Assembly: GCA_937996595.1 (NCBI GenBank)
Contig: CALKVC010000179.1
Span: 1-42,285 of the forward strand
Direction: 5' to 3'
Length of the DNA: 42,285 nucleotides
Origin: an uncultured Chitinophagaceae bacterium
Lineage (GTDB): Bacteria > Bacteroidota > Bacteroidia > Chitinophagales > Chitinophagaceae
The position numbers were made by a program, and so were the translations under genes. Under the pieces are notes generated by a model, which was not told the DNA's origin, did not search any database, and saw only the letters and a list, made by a program, of their open reading frames with translations. Positions 7,678 through 16,642 of this stretch are shown here, in pieces. Within the stretch, counting starts at the first letter, position 1. Every line of letters starts with the position of its first letter.

Positions 7678-9564
7678 TTACCTGATGATAGTAACAGTGC
7701 CTTTTTGCGTTTCTGTGATGCGGTTCCCGATAGTATAAGTAGCAACCCAGGTATAAACCTGCGGATGGGCATATTTCCCCTTATATATCCCATCCCATTT
7801 CTGGTATGGGTCTGTAGAAGAGAATACAAGTTGTCCCCAGCGGCCATAAATATTCAGCCGGTAATTGCTTAAGGCAGGTATCACGGTGAGGGGTAATGGC
7901 CCGAACCAATCATTCGTTCCATCAGCATTAGGTGTAAACGCAGATGGGAAATAAACCCCGGTACAATCAACCGTAACCTGGATGCTATCAGAACCGGTAC
8001 AACCCGACGCATCCGTAACTGTAACGGCATACAACCCGGTTGTTGTTACCTGGTAAAAGGGTGCATTGCTATTATCCTGCCATAAATAGGTTGTATGATT
8101 TCCGGGGTCAAGCACCAGTTTTTCACCGGGACAGATGGTTGTATCATTGCCTAAAAACACCCGGACCGGAATATTTGAATTATTCACCTGCAAATTTACA
8201 GTACGTATGAAACAGCCATTGGCATCAAGCACAGTGAGTGAATATGCTCCCGGGGAAAGATTAGCAGCAGTAGGCAGAACGGTTCCGTTTGACCATGTAT
8301 AGCTATATGGTATGGTTCCTCCCGAAACAGTTGCGGTGATAGATCCGTTCCCTGATCCGCAGGTTGCATCGGTAATGCTGATGCTTTGCGTTAGCAATGG
8401 AGGTTCTGTAAGCAAAACCGGTACAGAAACGGCACAACTTCCGGCACTACTCACGATAACAGTATAAGTACCTGCTCCTAAACCACTGACAGTTGATGTG
8501 GTTTGTGCGGGACTGGTATCCCAGCTATAATTATATGTACCTGGTGGATTTACCTGAACGGAAATGATACCGGTTTGATCAGCTTTGCATTTTATCGTAT
8601 TTAAAATGCTGGCAGATACAGAAACTACCGTTATGGGCTTTCGTACTACAATGGAAGCTCCTGAAAAAAAATTCACAGTAAGGGAAACCGTATAATTTCC
8701 CGGTGCAGAAAATACATGGGATGGATTATCCTGGCTGGAAATGTTATCAGGCCCTGATGCCGGATCGCCGAAATCCCATGTTAAGCCTGTTTTACATCCT
8801 ATGACAGAACTGGTGAAAGCAGCAGTGGCACCAGCACTGCATGTATAATCGAAGCCTGCACTATCCGGAACAGCTTCACCCAGCCTTACATCATCTATGG
8901 CTACTCCGTCAAAATCATTACAGGTTGTTCCTGCCGCAAAAGTAAACCTGAACAATACCGATGTGGCTCCTGCCAGTGAAGAAAGGCTATGCCTTGCCGT
9001 TAGCCATGATCCGCTACCGCCGCCGCCCACACAACTGCCCGATGTAACCTGGATATTGCCGGTCCAGCCCGGCCCACCCACGAAATTAACCGGATCGAAG
9101 TTGAACCAGTTGGTTCCTTCGCAATTGCTGTTAGAATTCACTGATCCCAGGTTGTTCCAGTTTAATCCTGCATCCGTAGAATATTGTAATCCCAATCCAT
9201 CAAACCTCCTTTCTGTTTCCCAGAAAATTTTAAAAGAAATTTCCGGATCAGCCAGGGAGGAAATATCAAAACAGGGGCTTTGTAAAATTGAGCTGCCGCT
9301 GTTATAGGAACTTCCTGAAAAACCACCAACAACCCAGCACCGGTTACCCGAAGAGGCTGACGTTATTACCGGTTTTGATATGATTTGTCCCCATTCCCAA
9401 TGATCTGCACTGCTGCGCACCCAGTTACCATTACCAGTTTCAAAATCTTCTGAATATGGATATGAATTTATTGGTGCTGCACATTGAGCCCGCAGATCTG
9501 TTTGTATGGCAAAACAAATCAGCGATAATATCAGCTTGCATAAAATACCGTAGCATTGCATCAT
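7678..9564 (-). CDS. Secreted multidomain protein with PKD, SprB-like repeats and CHU_C/type B T9SS C-terminus
   Basis: A cell-surface or secreted protein. The longest frame begins at 9603, but MMQCYGILCKLILSLICFA starting at 9564 makes a proper signal peptide ending near LRAQ, so I prefer 9564 (about 628 residues). The mature part begins with a MAM/jelly-roll-like domain (SEDFETGNGNW, then AIDDVRLGE), followed by a PKD domain (LTWDFGDPASGPDN, FSAPGNYTVSLTV), then two SprB-like repeats (GTYNYSWDTS..LGAGTYTVIV; TCGSGNGSITATVSGG..LSPGAYSLTVLDANGC). It ends in the gliding-associated CHU_C domain with YFPSAFTPNADGTNDWF, NIYGRWGQLVF and WDGIYKG, which acts as the type B signal for T9SS export. Binding partner or substrate is not evident. 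It converges with the SecA-like gene, 11 bases apart. Confidence 0.9.
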   Translation of the reverse strand: MMQCYGILCKLILSLICFAIQTDLRAQCAAPINSYPYSEDFETGNGNWVRSSADHWEWGQIISKPVITSASSGNRCWVVGGFSGSSYNSGSSILQSPCFDISSLADPEISFKIFWETERRFDGLGLQYSTDAGLNWNNLGSVNSNSNCEGTNWFNFDPVNFVGGPGWTGNIQVTSGSCVGGGGSGSWLTARHSLSSLAGATSVLFRFTFAAGTTCNDFDGVAIDDVRLGEAVPDSAGFDYTCSAGATAAFTSSVIGCKTGLTWDFGDPASGPDNISSQDNPSHVFSAPGNYTVSLTVNFFSGASIVVRKPITVVSVSASILNTIKCKADQTGIISVQVNPPGTYNYSWDTSPAQTTSTVSGLGAGTYTVIVSSAGSCAVSVPVLLTEPPLLTQSISITDATCGSGNGSITATVSGGTIPYSYTWSNGTVLPTAANLSPGAYSLTVLDANGCFIRTVNLQVNNSNIPVRVFLGNDTTICPGEKLVLDPGNHTTYLWQDNSNAPFYQVTTTGLYAVTVTDASGCTGSDSIQVTVDCTGVYFPSAFTPNADGTNDWFGPLPLTVIPALSNYRLNIYGRWGQLVFSSTDPYQKWDGIYKGKYAHPQVYTWVATYTIGNRITETQKGTVTIIR

Positions 9565-9672
9565 CGTAATCCTGTAAGAAATTGGTAAAGCTACAACGAA
9601 CATCTTATAAACTGCGTTATGTAGATTGAATTTGCAGTATATTTAACCGTTTTACATGAACAGGAATTAACA

Positions 9673-10290
9673 ATGACGCAAACCCATCGTTACTTCATCA
9701 TCAACAAGCCGGTAAATATGGTATCTCAATTCCTGAGCAGCCATCCCGTTAATTTACTGGGTAACCTGGATTTTCAATTCCCGGAAGGCACGCATGCAAT
9801 CGGCAGGCTCGACAATCATTCTGAAGGGCTTCTTTTACTCACTACCAACAAAAAGGTTACCAGGCTGCTTTTCCAGGGAGAGAAAAAACACAAACGGGTT
9901 TACCTGGTACAGGTAAACAATATTCTAAGCCATGATAACCTGGAAAAACTGAGAACCGGCGTGGATATCAGGATCAGGGGTGGATCTGTGTACACTACTC
10001 CACCCTGCGAAGCTGAACTGGTAACGGATCCCCAACCCCTCTACAACGCAGTAAACCATACGGATTCTTACGGCAAACACAGTTGGGTTTTAATAACGCT
10101 CACAGAAGGCAAATTCAGGCAGGTACGGAAAATGATAGCAGCTATCCGGCACCGTTGTAAGCGGCTGATCAGGGTTTCCATTGAAGGGATCACGCTAAAC
10201 GGCATGCAACCCGGACAGGTTATAGAAACAGATGAACAATCTTTTTTTGAAAACCTGGGCATCGTATATGAAAAGCCTCCCGGCCAGTAA
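9673..10290 (+). CDS. rluE: Pseudouridine synthase, RluE/RsuA family without S4 domain
   Basis: A 205-residue enzyme that isomerises uridine to pseudouridine in ribosomal RNA. It starts directly with the catalytic domain (RYFIINKPVNMVSQF), lacking the N-terminal S4 domain of RsuA and RluB, which fits the RluE branch that modifies 23S rRNA near the peptidyl-transferase region; the exact target site here is not shown by sequence. The catalytic Asp is Asp47 in GRLDNHSEGLLLLT; KRVYLVQV and the C-terminal LTEGKFRQVRKMIA with LIRVSIEGITL are the other family motifs. The stop codon lies within the loop of a strong hairpin (10272-10304) that probably terminates this gene and the converging DUF4476 gene. 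Confidence 0.88.
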   Translation: MTQTHRYFIINKPVNMVSQFLSSHPVNLLGNLDFQFPEGTHAIGRLDNHSEGLLLLTTNKKVTRLLFQGEKKHKRVYLVQVNNILSHDNLEKLRTGVDIRIRGGSVYTTPPCEAELVTDPQPLYNAVNHTDSYGKHSWVLITLTEGKFRQVRKMIAAIRHRCKRLIRVSIEGITLNGMQPGQVIETDEQSFFENLGIVYEKPPGQ

Positions 10291-10304
10291 GACCGGGAGG
10301 CTTT
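10272..10304. terminator. Bidirectional intrinsic terminator containing the rluE stop codon
   Basis: Perfect 12-base-pair stem (10272-10283 with 10293-10304, core GCCTCCCGG/CCGGGAGGC) closed by a 9-base loop. The flanking A/T runs give a short U-tract on both strands. The TAA of the pseudouridine synthase (10288-10290) sits in the loop, so the last codons form the left stem. It lies between two converging genes. Confidence 0.88.
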
Positions 10305-10322
10305 CAATCACTTACAATTCTA

Positions 10323-11231
10323 TTATTCGTTGCCGATAAAGTTATTCAAATCTTCTTTGCTGCTGTCGAATGAAAATACCTCATTTACCTTGAAATAATT
10401 CTTCTGATCAGTAGTGCGGCTGTATGCATGTTTTGCAAATGCCAGCTTTGAATCTTCAAAACTGAACAGGTTACAGATTTTAACTACCTGGTCGCTTGAC
10501 AGGCAATTCTTGGATGAAATGTTTTTAGCAGTGGAAAGCCTGGTTTCATCAAAACTGCTGTTACTGATGGATTTTATTGCTGCGGCAAAATTGGAAGCGT
10601 TCATAGGCCAGCCATTACATCCGTTTCCGCCATTGCTGTTGGTATTGCTGTTTGAATTACTGTTTGAGTTGGTAGTGGTGGTGGTAGTGGTAACTGTTTC
10701 TGAAAATACAGGGTCGTTTACTGAAACATTCATGCTGACACCATTGATATTAACATTTGCATTTACACCATTGGTTGTAGATGTTGTAGTGGTTGTAAGG
10801 ATGGTGCCGTTACTTACCTGCACAGATGAAGGCCTGCCATAATGGTAAACATGTACACCTGCCGGTGGAATATAATCCTGCTTCACCTCGATGGATGAAT
10901 AGTAATTGAGTTTCGCCTTTTTTTGTTTGTCAACTTTTATCTTATAGGTAACATCCATCATCACTCCATCGGCATCTGCTATCAGCAGGTTGTTTTTTGA
11001 TATCGGTGCAATAGCCGGATCTTCAAATATCACTTTAGCATTGTAATAAGGTTGTGCCAATTCTTCCAGGCGAAGGTTCGCCTGCGGGGCATCATTCTGC
11101 TTTTCTCCGTTAAGCACCAGGAAAAACTTATATCCGTCTTCTGAAAAAATGGTAAGGTTACCGGTTTTCTGCATTTGTGCAGAAGCAAGCATAGGTAACA
11201 CAAATGCCATGAGCAGGTAATATTTCTTCAT
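10323..11231 (-). CDS. Secreted DUF4476 domain protein
   Basis: A 302-residue exported protein with signal peptide MKKYYLLMAFVLPMLASAQ. The N-terminal half (TGNLTIFSEDGYKFFLVLNG, then YYNAKVIFEDPAIAPISKN) is a beta-sandwich-like region found in front of DUF4476 in Bacteroidota. The middle (about residues 145-200) is low complexity: Thr runs, NVNINGVSMNVSVND, another Thr run, and alternating Ser/Asn. The C-terminal ~95 residues are DUF4476, two helical repeats with FAAAIKSISNSSFDETRL and CNLFSFEDSKLAFAKHAYSR. Function of the domain is unknown. A TATATTTG box at 11254-11261 on the minus strand, 23 bases before the start, is a possible -7 element, but no good -33 box accompanies it. Confidence 0.87.
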   Translation of the reverse strand: MKKYYLLMAFVLPMLASAQMQKTGNLTIFSEDGYKFFLVLNGEKQNDAPQANLRLEELAQPYYNAKVIFEDPAIAPISKNNLLIADADGVMMDVTYKIKVDKQKKAKLNYYSSIEVKQDYIPPAGVHVYHYGRPSSVQVSNGTILTTTTTSTTNGVNANVNINGVSMNVSVNDPVFSETVTTTTTTTNSNSNSNSNTNSNGGNGCNGWPMNASNFAAAIKSISNSSFDETRLSTAKNISSKNCLSSDQVVKICNLFSFEDSKLAFAKHAYSRTTDQKNYFKVNEVFSFDSSKEDLNNFIGNE

Positions 11232-11421
11232 AATTTTCTTTTTGATTTAAAGACAAATATAGTGATTCTGGCATATGGCATACCCTGTTCAGCTTATAGA
11301 AATTCTAATAAAAAGCTAAAAAATCAACCCGGCTGAATGATAAAATCATTCCATTTTCAATCTTTCAAACACAGTTGTTTTTATATGCTGATTAGCATTA
11401 TTTTTATAGTATAAACAATGT

Positions 11422-12585
11422 ATGGTAATGGTAAAAAAACTACTGCTTTCCGGGATCATTTCCCTGGCAATGAAATGTTCAATGGCTCAATTTGGCCTGT
11501 ATGCATCGGCTGTATACGTTCATGTAAACGGCAGCAGTTCTTTCTATAACAATACGGCTCCGGGGCTTGGACAGGATATTGGTTCTCTAACCTTCCAGGG
11601 AAGCAATTTCGGGGTTTTTGAACAGCTTTCGGGTAACCTTAGAATCACCGGTTCAGAAATTAAGACCTTCAAGGGCGGTTCTGACAACGTATGTTCCGGA
11701 ACGATGAATTTTACGGTTTACCCGGCCGGATCAAGACCGGCTTCGCCAGTATTCACACAAGTGCAGCTTGGATTTTATTCTGACTGTTTTGCTCCGTCAT
11801 GCGGAAGCTTTTTTGGTTCTTTCAGCCCTCAAAGCGGAGGCGGATGCTGTACTGCCGGCGACCAGAAATGGCAAAACCCGGGCAATGGTGTAGCTGTAAA
11901 CTTTGACCTGACCAACTACCCGCCGGGTGTATATACGCTGGAAGTTTATTATGAATATACAGGCCAGGATGCAGGTAACGGTTGCGGCACCACGAAATAT
12001 GACAACAATAACAATAACCCTGAAAATTACACGGCCGGTTTCACCATTACAGCCCCGGTTCCCGTACATTTCGGAACCATCCGGGTGCTAAATAACGTAA
12101 CCAGCAATAAGATATACTGGAAAACCTATTCAGAAGCGTATACATCGGTTTTCAAACTGGAGAGATCGGCCAATGGAAACCAATTCTATGAAATAGGTGA
12201 AGTACCTGCTGCCGGATTCTCTTCCCTTACCAGGGACTATTTCATACTCGACAGGCAGCCGCTGAATGGCTTAAATTATTACCGGTTAAAAATGATGGAA
12301 ACTGACGGCAGGTTTCAACATTCTTCCATCATTAAAACATCCAATAAACGCGCTGGCGGATGGAACCTGGTGAATAATCCTGCCAAAAACATCCTTGGTA
12401 TTTACGGATTAGAACCCGGAGATGAGGTCATCCTTGTAAACCCTTCAGGGCAAAAGTTGTTTCATACCGGTGCAAAGGGGCATTTCCTGGAAATACCAAC
12501 AATTGGTATTGCAAACGGAATTCATTTCTTACGGGTAATCAGTAAAACCGGCGCATCCGTTAAACAGGTATTTATTGGTAACTGA
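11422..12585 (+). CDS. Secreted protein with type A T9SS sorting domain
   Basis: A 387-residue exported protein. The signal peptide (VKKLLLSGIISLAMKCSMAQ) is followed by a Cys-rich beta domain of unknown kind: CSGTMNFTVYPAG, QLGFYSDCFAPSCGSFFG, GGGCCTAGDQKWQNPG, YPPGVYTLEVYYEYTG and an Asn run. After about residue 210 comes the ..VPVHFGTIRVLNNVTSNKIYWKT.. region and FKLERSANGNQFYEIGEV, the fibronectin-like linker commonly placed before T9SS domains. The last ~75 residues (NNPAKNILGIYG, then NPSGQKLFH, GIANGIHFLRVISKTG, VKQVFIGN) are a type A sorting domain that is cleaved after outer-membrane passage. ATGs at 11422 and 11428 are both possible starts. The ligand is not recognisable. Confidence 0.85.
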   Translation: MVMVKKLLLSGIISLAMKCSMAQFGLYASAVYVHVNGSSSFYNNTAPGLGQDIGSLTFQGSNFGVFEQLSGNLRITGSEIKTFKGGSDNVCSGTMNFTVYPAGSRPASPVFTQVQLGFYSDCFAPSCGSFFGSFSPQSGGGCCTAGDQKWQNPGNGVAVNFDLTNYPPGVYTLEVYYEYTGQDAGNGCGTTKYDNNNNNPENYTAGFTITAPVPVHFGTIRVLNNVTSNKIYWKTYSEAYTSVFKLERSANGNQFYEIGEVPAAGFSSLTRDYFILDRQPLNGLNYYRLKMMETDGRFQHSSIIKTSNKRAGGWNLVNNPAKNILGIYGLEPGDEVILVNPSGQKLFHTGAKGHFLEIPTIGIANGIHFLRVISKTGASVKQVFIGN

Positions 12586-12774
12586 TGGAAAACCATTGAA
12601 CATAAGCCATTGTAAAAAAACATATTGTGTAAACATTTATCAGCCTTATGCAATTTTTCGGATAAAAACACGTTAAATCAAAACCTAATATACTTACCTG
12701 AATCCCGCCTCAGCTAAACCCGGACGATATCTGTAAATAGTCCGGAATATATCCGTACACCAAACCAACAGCAT

Positions 12775-12975
12775 ATGATGAATCGTTTAATTACAGGTTT
12801 CATCCACCTGTTTCAAAAAAACGGTTCCGGTATCAAGAAGGCTAAAGCCGGAAACACCGAGGGTTCTGTTTACCTGAACCTCTATGAAAGGATGGAAATG
12901 AGGGACATGCAACGTAATGCCGGAAACAGCCGGTTGTCCCGGAAACCCTTATTATTCAAACTCCTTAATTTCTGA
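12775..12975 (+). CDS. Possible small basic hypothetical protein
   Basis: A 66-residue ORF (MMNRLITGFIHLFQKNGSGI..., ending LFKLLNF) with codon choices like those of neighbouring real genes (AGG for Arg, CTG and TTA for Leu, GAA for Glu). It is rich in Lys and Arg with a Met-rich middle (YERMEMRDMQRNAGN). No family is recognised. It stops 12 bases before the converging M20 hydrolase. It may be a real small gene or chance; the ~190 bases upstream of it show nothing else. Confidence 0.4.
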   Translation: MMNRLITGFIHLFQKNGSGIKKAKAGNTEGSVYLNLYERMEMRDMQRNAGNSRLSRKPLLFKLLNF

Positions 12976-12987
12976 TTATAAGATAAC

Positions 12988-14223
12988 CTATACATTCAAT
13001 ATTTTACGGACAGTTCCAAAAAGCACTTCTGCTCCCAGGGCAAGGTCTTCGTATGAAGCATACTCAAGCGGGTTATGGCTGATGCCATCCTTGCACCTAA
13101 CAAATATCATCCCGTAATCGCAGGCATAAGAAAGGGCGAGGGCGTCATGAAAAGGGCCGCTCATCAGTTCCGGCGCATCCAGGTCAAGGGCTTTGCATTG
13201 GCCACCGATGATCTCCTTGATCCATCCGGCACAATATCTTGGTTCACTATTGGTATCTTCCGTTATCTCATAACTTAGTTTATGCTTTGCTGTTATTTCA
13301 GCTATCCTTTCCCTTAATTGTTTTTCATACCGGTTACGCCTGTCGAGGTCTATATCCCTCAGGTCTACCGTAAACACACATTCTTCCGCTATGATATTTC
13401 GGCTGGCGGGAAATACATTGATGGTGGCCACCGTACCAACAGTAGGGTTCCCGGGAACCTGTGTGGCAATTTCATTTACGGCAACAATGATTTCTGCAGC
13501 GCCCAGTAATGCGTCTTTCCTAAGCGGCATCGGCACGGAGCCTGTATGCCCGGCCATACCCTTTAACTTAACGGTAAGCCATAAAGGCCCGGAAATTCCG
13601 GAAACAACGCCAATCGGTTTACCGGCCAAATCCAATACGGGCCCCTGTTCAATATGCAATTCCAGGAAACAATGTATGCTGCCGGGTTTATATTCGCTTT
13701 CCCTGAATTTCTGCGGATCGCATCCAAAATCAATCAATGCCTGTTCCCGCGTGATGCCATCTTTGTCCTTTCGCTGCAATTCGCCCGGCTCAAGCTTTCC
13801 TAATATGCCCCTGGAACCAAAAAGCCCTTTGGTAAAGCGCCAGCCCTCTTCATCGGCAAACGATACCACTTCTATACTTCTTTCAGGTTTAAGCCCCATT
13901 TCCGTAATCGCTTTCACTGCTTCAATGGCACAAAGAACACCGGCAACGCCATCAAACCTTCCACCATAAGGCTGGGAATCGAGGTGCGAGCCCATCATGA
14001 GGACAGATAAACCGGGGTTACTGCCTTCCAGTCTGCCAATAAGGTTGCCAAAATGATCGATATGTGTTTTCATGCCTGCATCCTGCATCCAGCCTGCAGC
14101 AAGGGTAAACGCTTCTTTTTCCAATGCCGTCATGGTTGGTCTGCAGGTGCCGGTTTCACCAATTTTACCTACCAGGCTCATTGCTTCAAAATGCTGCTGA
14201 AGCCGGTTTTTGTTGATATTCAC
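12988..14223 (-). CDS. M20-family Zn-dependent amidohydrolase (N-carbamoyl-amino acid / beta-ureidopropionase or allantoate type)
   Basis: A 411-residue binuclear metal hydrolase of the HyuC/AllC/AmaB branch of M20, which removes the carbamoyl or ureido group from N-carbamoyl amino acids or allantoate. Likely metal ligands are His80 (MGSHLDSQPYGG), Asp91 (GGRFDGVAGV), Glu126 (SFADEEGWRF), His190 (LELHIEQGP) and His383 (DGISHNP). Dimerisation-domain residues include GMAGHTGSVPM and SRNIIAEE. Allantoate, N-carbamoyl-L-amino acids and N-carbamoyl-beta-alanine are all candidate substrates. The nearby pyrimidine catabolic operon on the same strand makes N-carbamoyl-beta-alanine (beta-ureidopropionase activity) attractive, but that operon already has a nitrilase-fold enzyme for the step. 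It is separated from the operon by an M1 peptidase and three small genes. Confidence 0.88.
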   Translation of the reverse strand: MNINKNRLQQHFEAMSLVGKIGETGTCRPTMTALEKEAFTLAAGWMQDAGMKTHIDHFGNLIGRLEGSNPGLSVLMMGSHLDSQPYGGRFDGVAGVLCAIEAVKAITEMGLKPERSIEVVSFADEEGWRFTKGLFGSRGILGKLEPGELQRKDKDGITREQALIDFGCDPQKFRESEYKPGSIHCFLELHIEQGPVLDLAGKPIGVVSGISGPLWLTVKLKGMAGHTGSVPMPLRKDALLGAAEIIVAVNEIATQVPGNPTVGTVATINVFPASRNIIAEECVFTVDLRDIDLDRRNRYEKQLRERIAEITAKHKLSYEITEDTNSEPRYCAGWIKEIIGGQCKALDLDAPELMSGPFHDALALSYACDYGMIFVRCKDGISHNPLEYASYEDLALGAEVLFGTVRKILNV

Positions 14224-14306
14224 TTGCTTATTTTTTGTAAATATATTGAATTGCCGGGTTCAAAATCGGGGCAGTATCGCTATCTTTAGCAGCCAAAAAT
14301 AATTTC

Positions 14307-16574
14307 ATGTATAAATTACTGTTCCCGCTCTTTCTTTTTTTTATATCTATTAGTGTTTTTGCCCAGCAGGATCTGGAAGACAACCCGGCATGCAGGGAAA
14401 AATGCAACCATGCCAATATCAGTTCCAGGGAGCAGCAGGTACTGTATTACCAGTACCCATCCATGGAAAAATATGATATCAAATACCTGAAGATAGACCT
14501 GAATGCAGAAGCCGGCAGCCGGTTCCTTTCCGGAACATCCACCACTCGTGCTATCGCATTGCAGCCCCTTGATTCATTTATCATTGAGCTGAGAAATAAT
14601 ATGATTGTTGACTCGGTATATATAAACGGCACTAAACGGGTTTTCACCCGGGGTTCTGATTTTATATATGTTCCCCTTTCACCTGTTTTACCGGCAGGAA
14701 CTACCGTAACGGCCGTATTTTATTATAATGGCACAGCCGGTTCAGGTGGCGTTTTTGCCGGAACCGTCGCCAGCAATGGCCTCACTTATACAGCTACCCT
14801 CTCTGAAAGTTACCAGGCCAGGGAATGGTTTCCGGCAAAACAGATTTTATCAGATAAAATTGATTCAACGGATATCTGGATCACTACAAGCGCTTTTAAT
14901 AAAGTGGGAGCAAACGGGCTGCTGATTGAAACGGTTGACAGTCCGAATAACCGCAAACTATATAAATGGAAAACCCGTTATCCCATGAATTACTATTTGC
15001 CGAGCATTGCGATTGGAAATTACATGGAGTATACAAATTATGCCAAACCCCTGGCGATGGCCCCCGATTCCATTCCTGTTCTGAATTATATTGCCGATAA
15101 TGTCACTTATTTTAATTCGGTAAAAACCAATATTGACAAAACGCCGGCATTCATTGAAAAATTCAGCGAGTTGTTCGGTCTGTATCCATTTAAAGACGAG
15201 AAATACGGCCATGCGCAGGCTTCCATAGGCGGCGGAATGGAACACCAGACCATGAGCACCATGAACAGTTTTGGCACATCGCTGATAGCCCATGAACTGG
15301 GGCATCAATGGTGGGGAGATAATGTAACCTGTGCAACCTGGAACCATATATGGCTGAATGAAGGCTTTGCCAGTTACTGCGAATACCTGTCGGTGGAGAA
15401 ACTGCCGGCATTATATACTACCACTACCGCTGCCGCTTACATGCAAAGTGTACACAACAGTGTAATGAGCTCCCCTACCGGAAGTGTGTTTGTTCCCAAT
15501 GCTTCGCTATATGATGAGAACAGGATTTTCAGCAGCCGGTTAAGTTATAATAAGGGGTCTGCCATCATTCATAACCTGCGTTTTGAAATGCAGGATGACA
15601 CATTGTTTTTCAATACGCTTAAAAATTTTCAGCAACAATATAAGAATGGTGTCGCTACAGCCGAAGATTTCAAAACGGTAGCGGAAACAACCTGCGGGAG
15701 GAGTTTCACGGATTTCTTCAACCAGTGGTATTACGGTGAAGGTTACCCTACATTTAACATCACTTACCTGAAACAGGGGCTGGATACGTTAATACTCATT
15801 GTAAACGAATCAACCAGCGCCCCTGATGTAACATCATTTTTCAGGGGATTGTTCGAATTCAGGATTACTTCCGCACAGGGCGATACCATTGTGAAAGCGA
15901 ATGTAATGACCAACAACCAGCAGTTTAAATTTTATTATCCTAAAACTGCTAATGGCGTTGTGGTTGACCCGAATAACTGGGTGCTTAACGCAACAGGAAG
16001 CATTACCAATGGCGGCGTTATTCCGGTAAAACTGGTGAAATTTGATGCCAGGGCCGCCGGTAGCTGCAAAGCTCTTGTTACCTGGAACAGCAGCCAGGAA
16101 GAAAATATGCAGGAATACCAGGTTGAATACAGCAGCAATGGTACAGACTTTACACAGGCAGGCTCCGTTAAAAGCAGCAATAGCATTTCCGGTGCTGCTT
16201 ACCAGTTTAGTGCAAACCTTCCTGCATCTGCCAACCATTATTTCAGGATGAAAATGATACAAACAGGCGGCAGTTTCACCTACAGCCCTGTTGTAACCCT
16301 AAAATATACCTGTTCCGGAGCATTTACGGTAACGGTGTTATCAAACCCGGCTGCAGACAAGCTTTCACTGCAGGTGCAACAACCCGCAGCAGGAAATACC
16401 AGTTTCAGCATAATGGATGCAACCGGTAAAATAATGTATGCAGCAACCAGAAAATTAGCAGCAGGCGGAAATAGCCTCCTGGAAATTCCTATAGAGAATT
16501 TTGCCACCGGCATTTACCTGATAAGGGCCGAACATGAAGGACAGGTGATACTCAGGCGGTTTATGAAAAAATAA
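14307..16574 (+). CDS. Secreted M1-family metallopeptidase with type A T9SS sorting domain
   Basis: A 755-residue zinc aminopeptidase-like protein with signal peptide MYKLLFPLFLFFISISVFAQ. The N-terminal beta-saddle is followed by the exopeptidase motif GGGMEH at 308-313 and the zinc site HELGH at 329-333 with Glu352 (NEGFASYCE) as third ligand, all as in M1 enzymes. After about residue 569 the catalytic part ends and a T9SS linker (VIPVKLVKFDARAAGSCKAL, EYQVEYSSNGTDF) leads to a type A sorting domain (VLSNPAADKLSLQV, IMDATGKIMY, FATGIYLIRA, RRFMKK), so it is probably exported to the surface or medium. Residues 1-569 align without gaps to the M1 part of the gene at 33298. It diverges from the M20 hydrolase across an 83-base spacer; TATCTTTA at 14281-14288 is a possible -7 box. 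Confidence 0.93.
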   Translation: MYKLLFPLFLFFISISVFAQQDLEDNPACREKCNHANISSREQQVLYYQYPSMEKYDIKYLKIDLNAEAGSRFLSGTSTTRAIALQPLDSFIIELRNNMIVDSVYINGTKRVFTRGSDFIYVPLSPVLPAGTTVTAVFYYNGTAGSGGVFAGTVASNGLTYTATLSESYQAREWFPAKQILSDKIDSTDIWITTSAFNKVGANGLLIETVDSPNNRKLYKWKTRYPMNYYLPSIAIGNYMEYTNYAKPLAMAPDSIPVLNYIADNVTYFNSVKTNIDKTPAFIEKFSELFGLYPFKDEKYGHAQASIGGGMEHQTMSTMNSFGTSLIAHELGHQWWGDNVTCATWNHIWLNEGFASYCEYLSVEKLPALYTTTTAAAYMQSVHNSVMSSPTGSVFVPNASLYDENRIFSSRLSYNKGSAIIHNLRFEMQDDTLFFNTLKNFQQQYKNGVATAEDFKTVAETTCGRSFTDFFNQWYYGEGYPTFNITYLKQGLDTLILIVNESTSAPDVTSFFRGLFEFRITSAQGDTIVKANVMTNNQQFKFYYPKTANGVVVDPNNWVLNATGSITNGGVIPVKLVKFDARAAGSCKALVTWNSSQEENMQEYQVEYSSNGTDFTQAGSVKSSNSISGAAYQFSANLPASANHYFRMKMIQTGGSFTYSPVVTLKYTCSGAFTVTVLSNPAADKLSLQVQQPAAGNTSFSIMDATGKIMYAATRKLAAGGNSLLEIPIENFATGIYLIRAEHEGQVILRRFMKK

Positions 16575-16642
16575 AATTCCGGTAACTGGCTTATTGCTGT
16601 AAAGCAAGGCACTCTTCATCAGTATACCTAAAATTAACTGGC

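Noticed and set aside
10441..10842. Plus-strand ORF opposite the DUF4476 gene with a Val-rich stretch
   Set aside because: It is the antisense of the Thr-rich linker (ACC/ACT read as GGT/GTA-type codons) and not a membrane protein.
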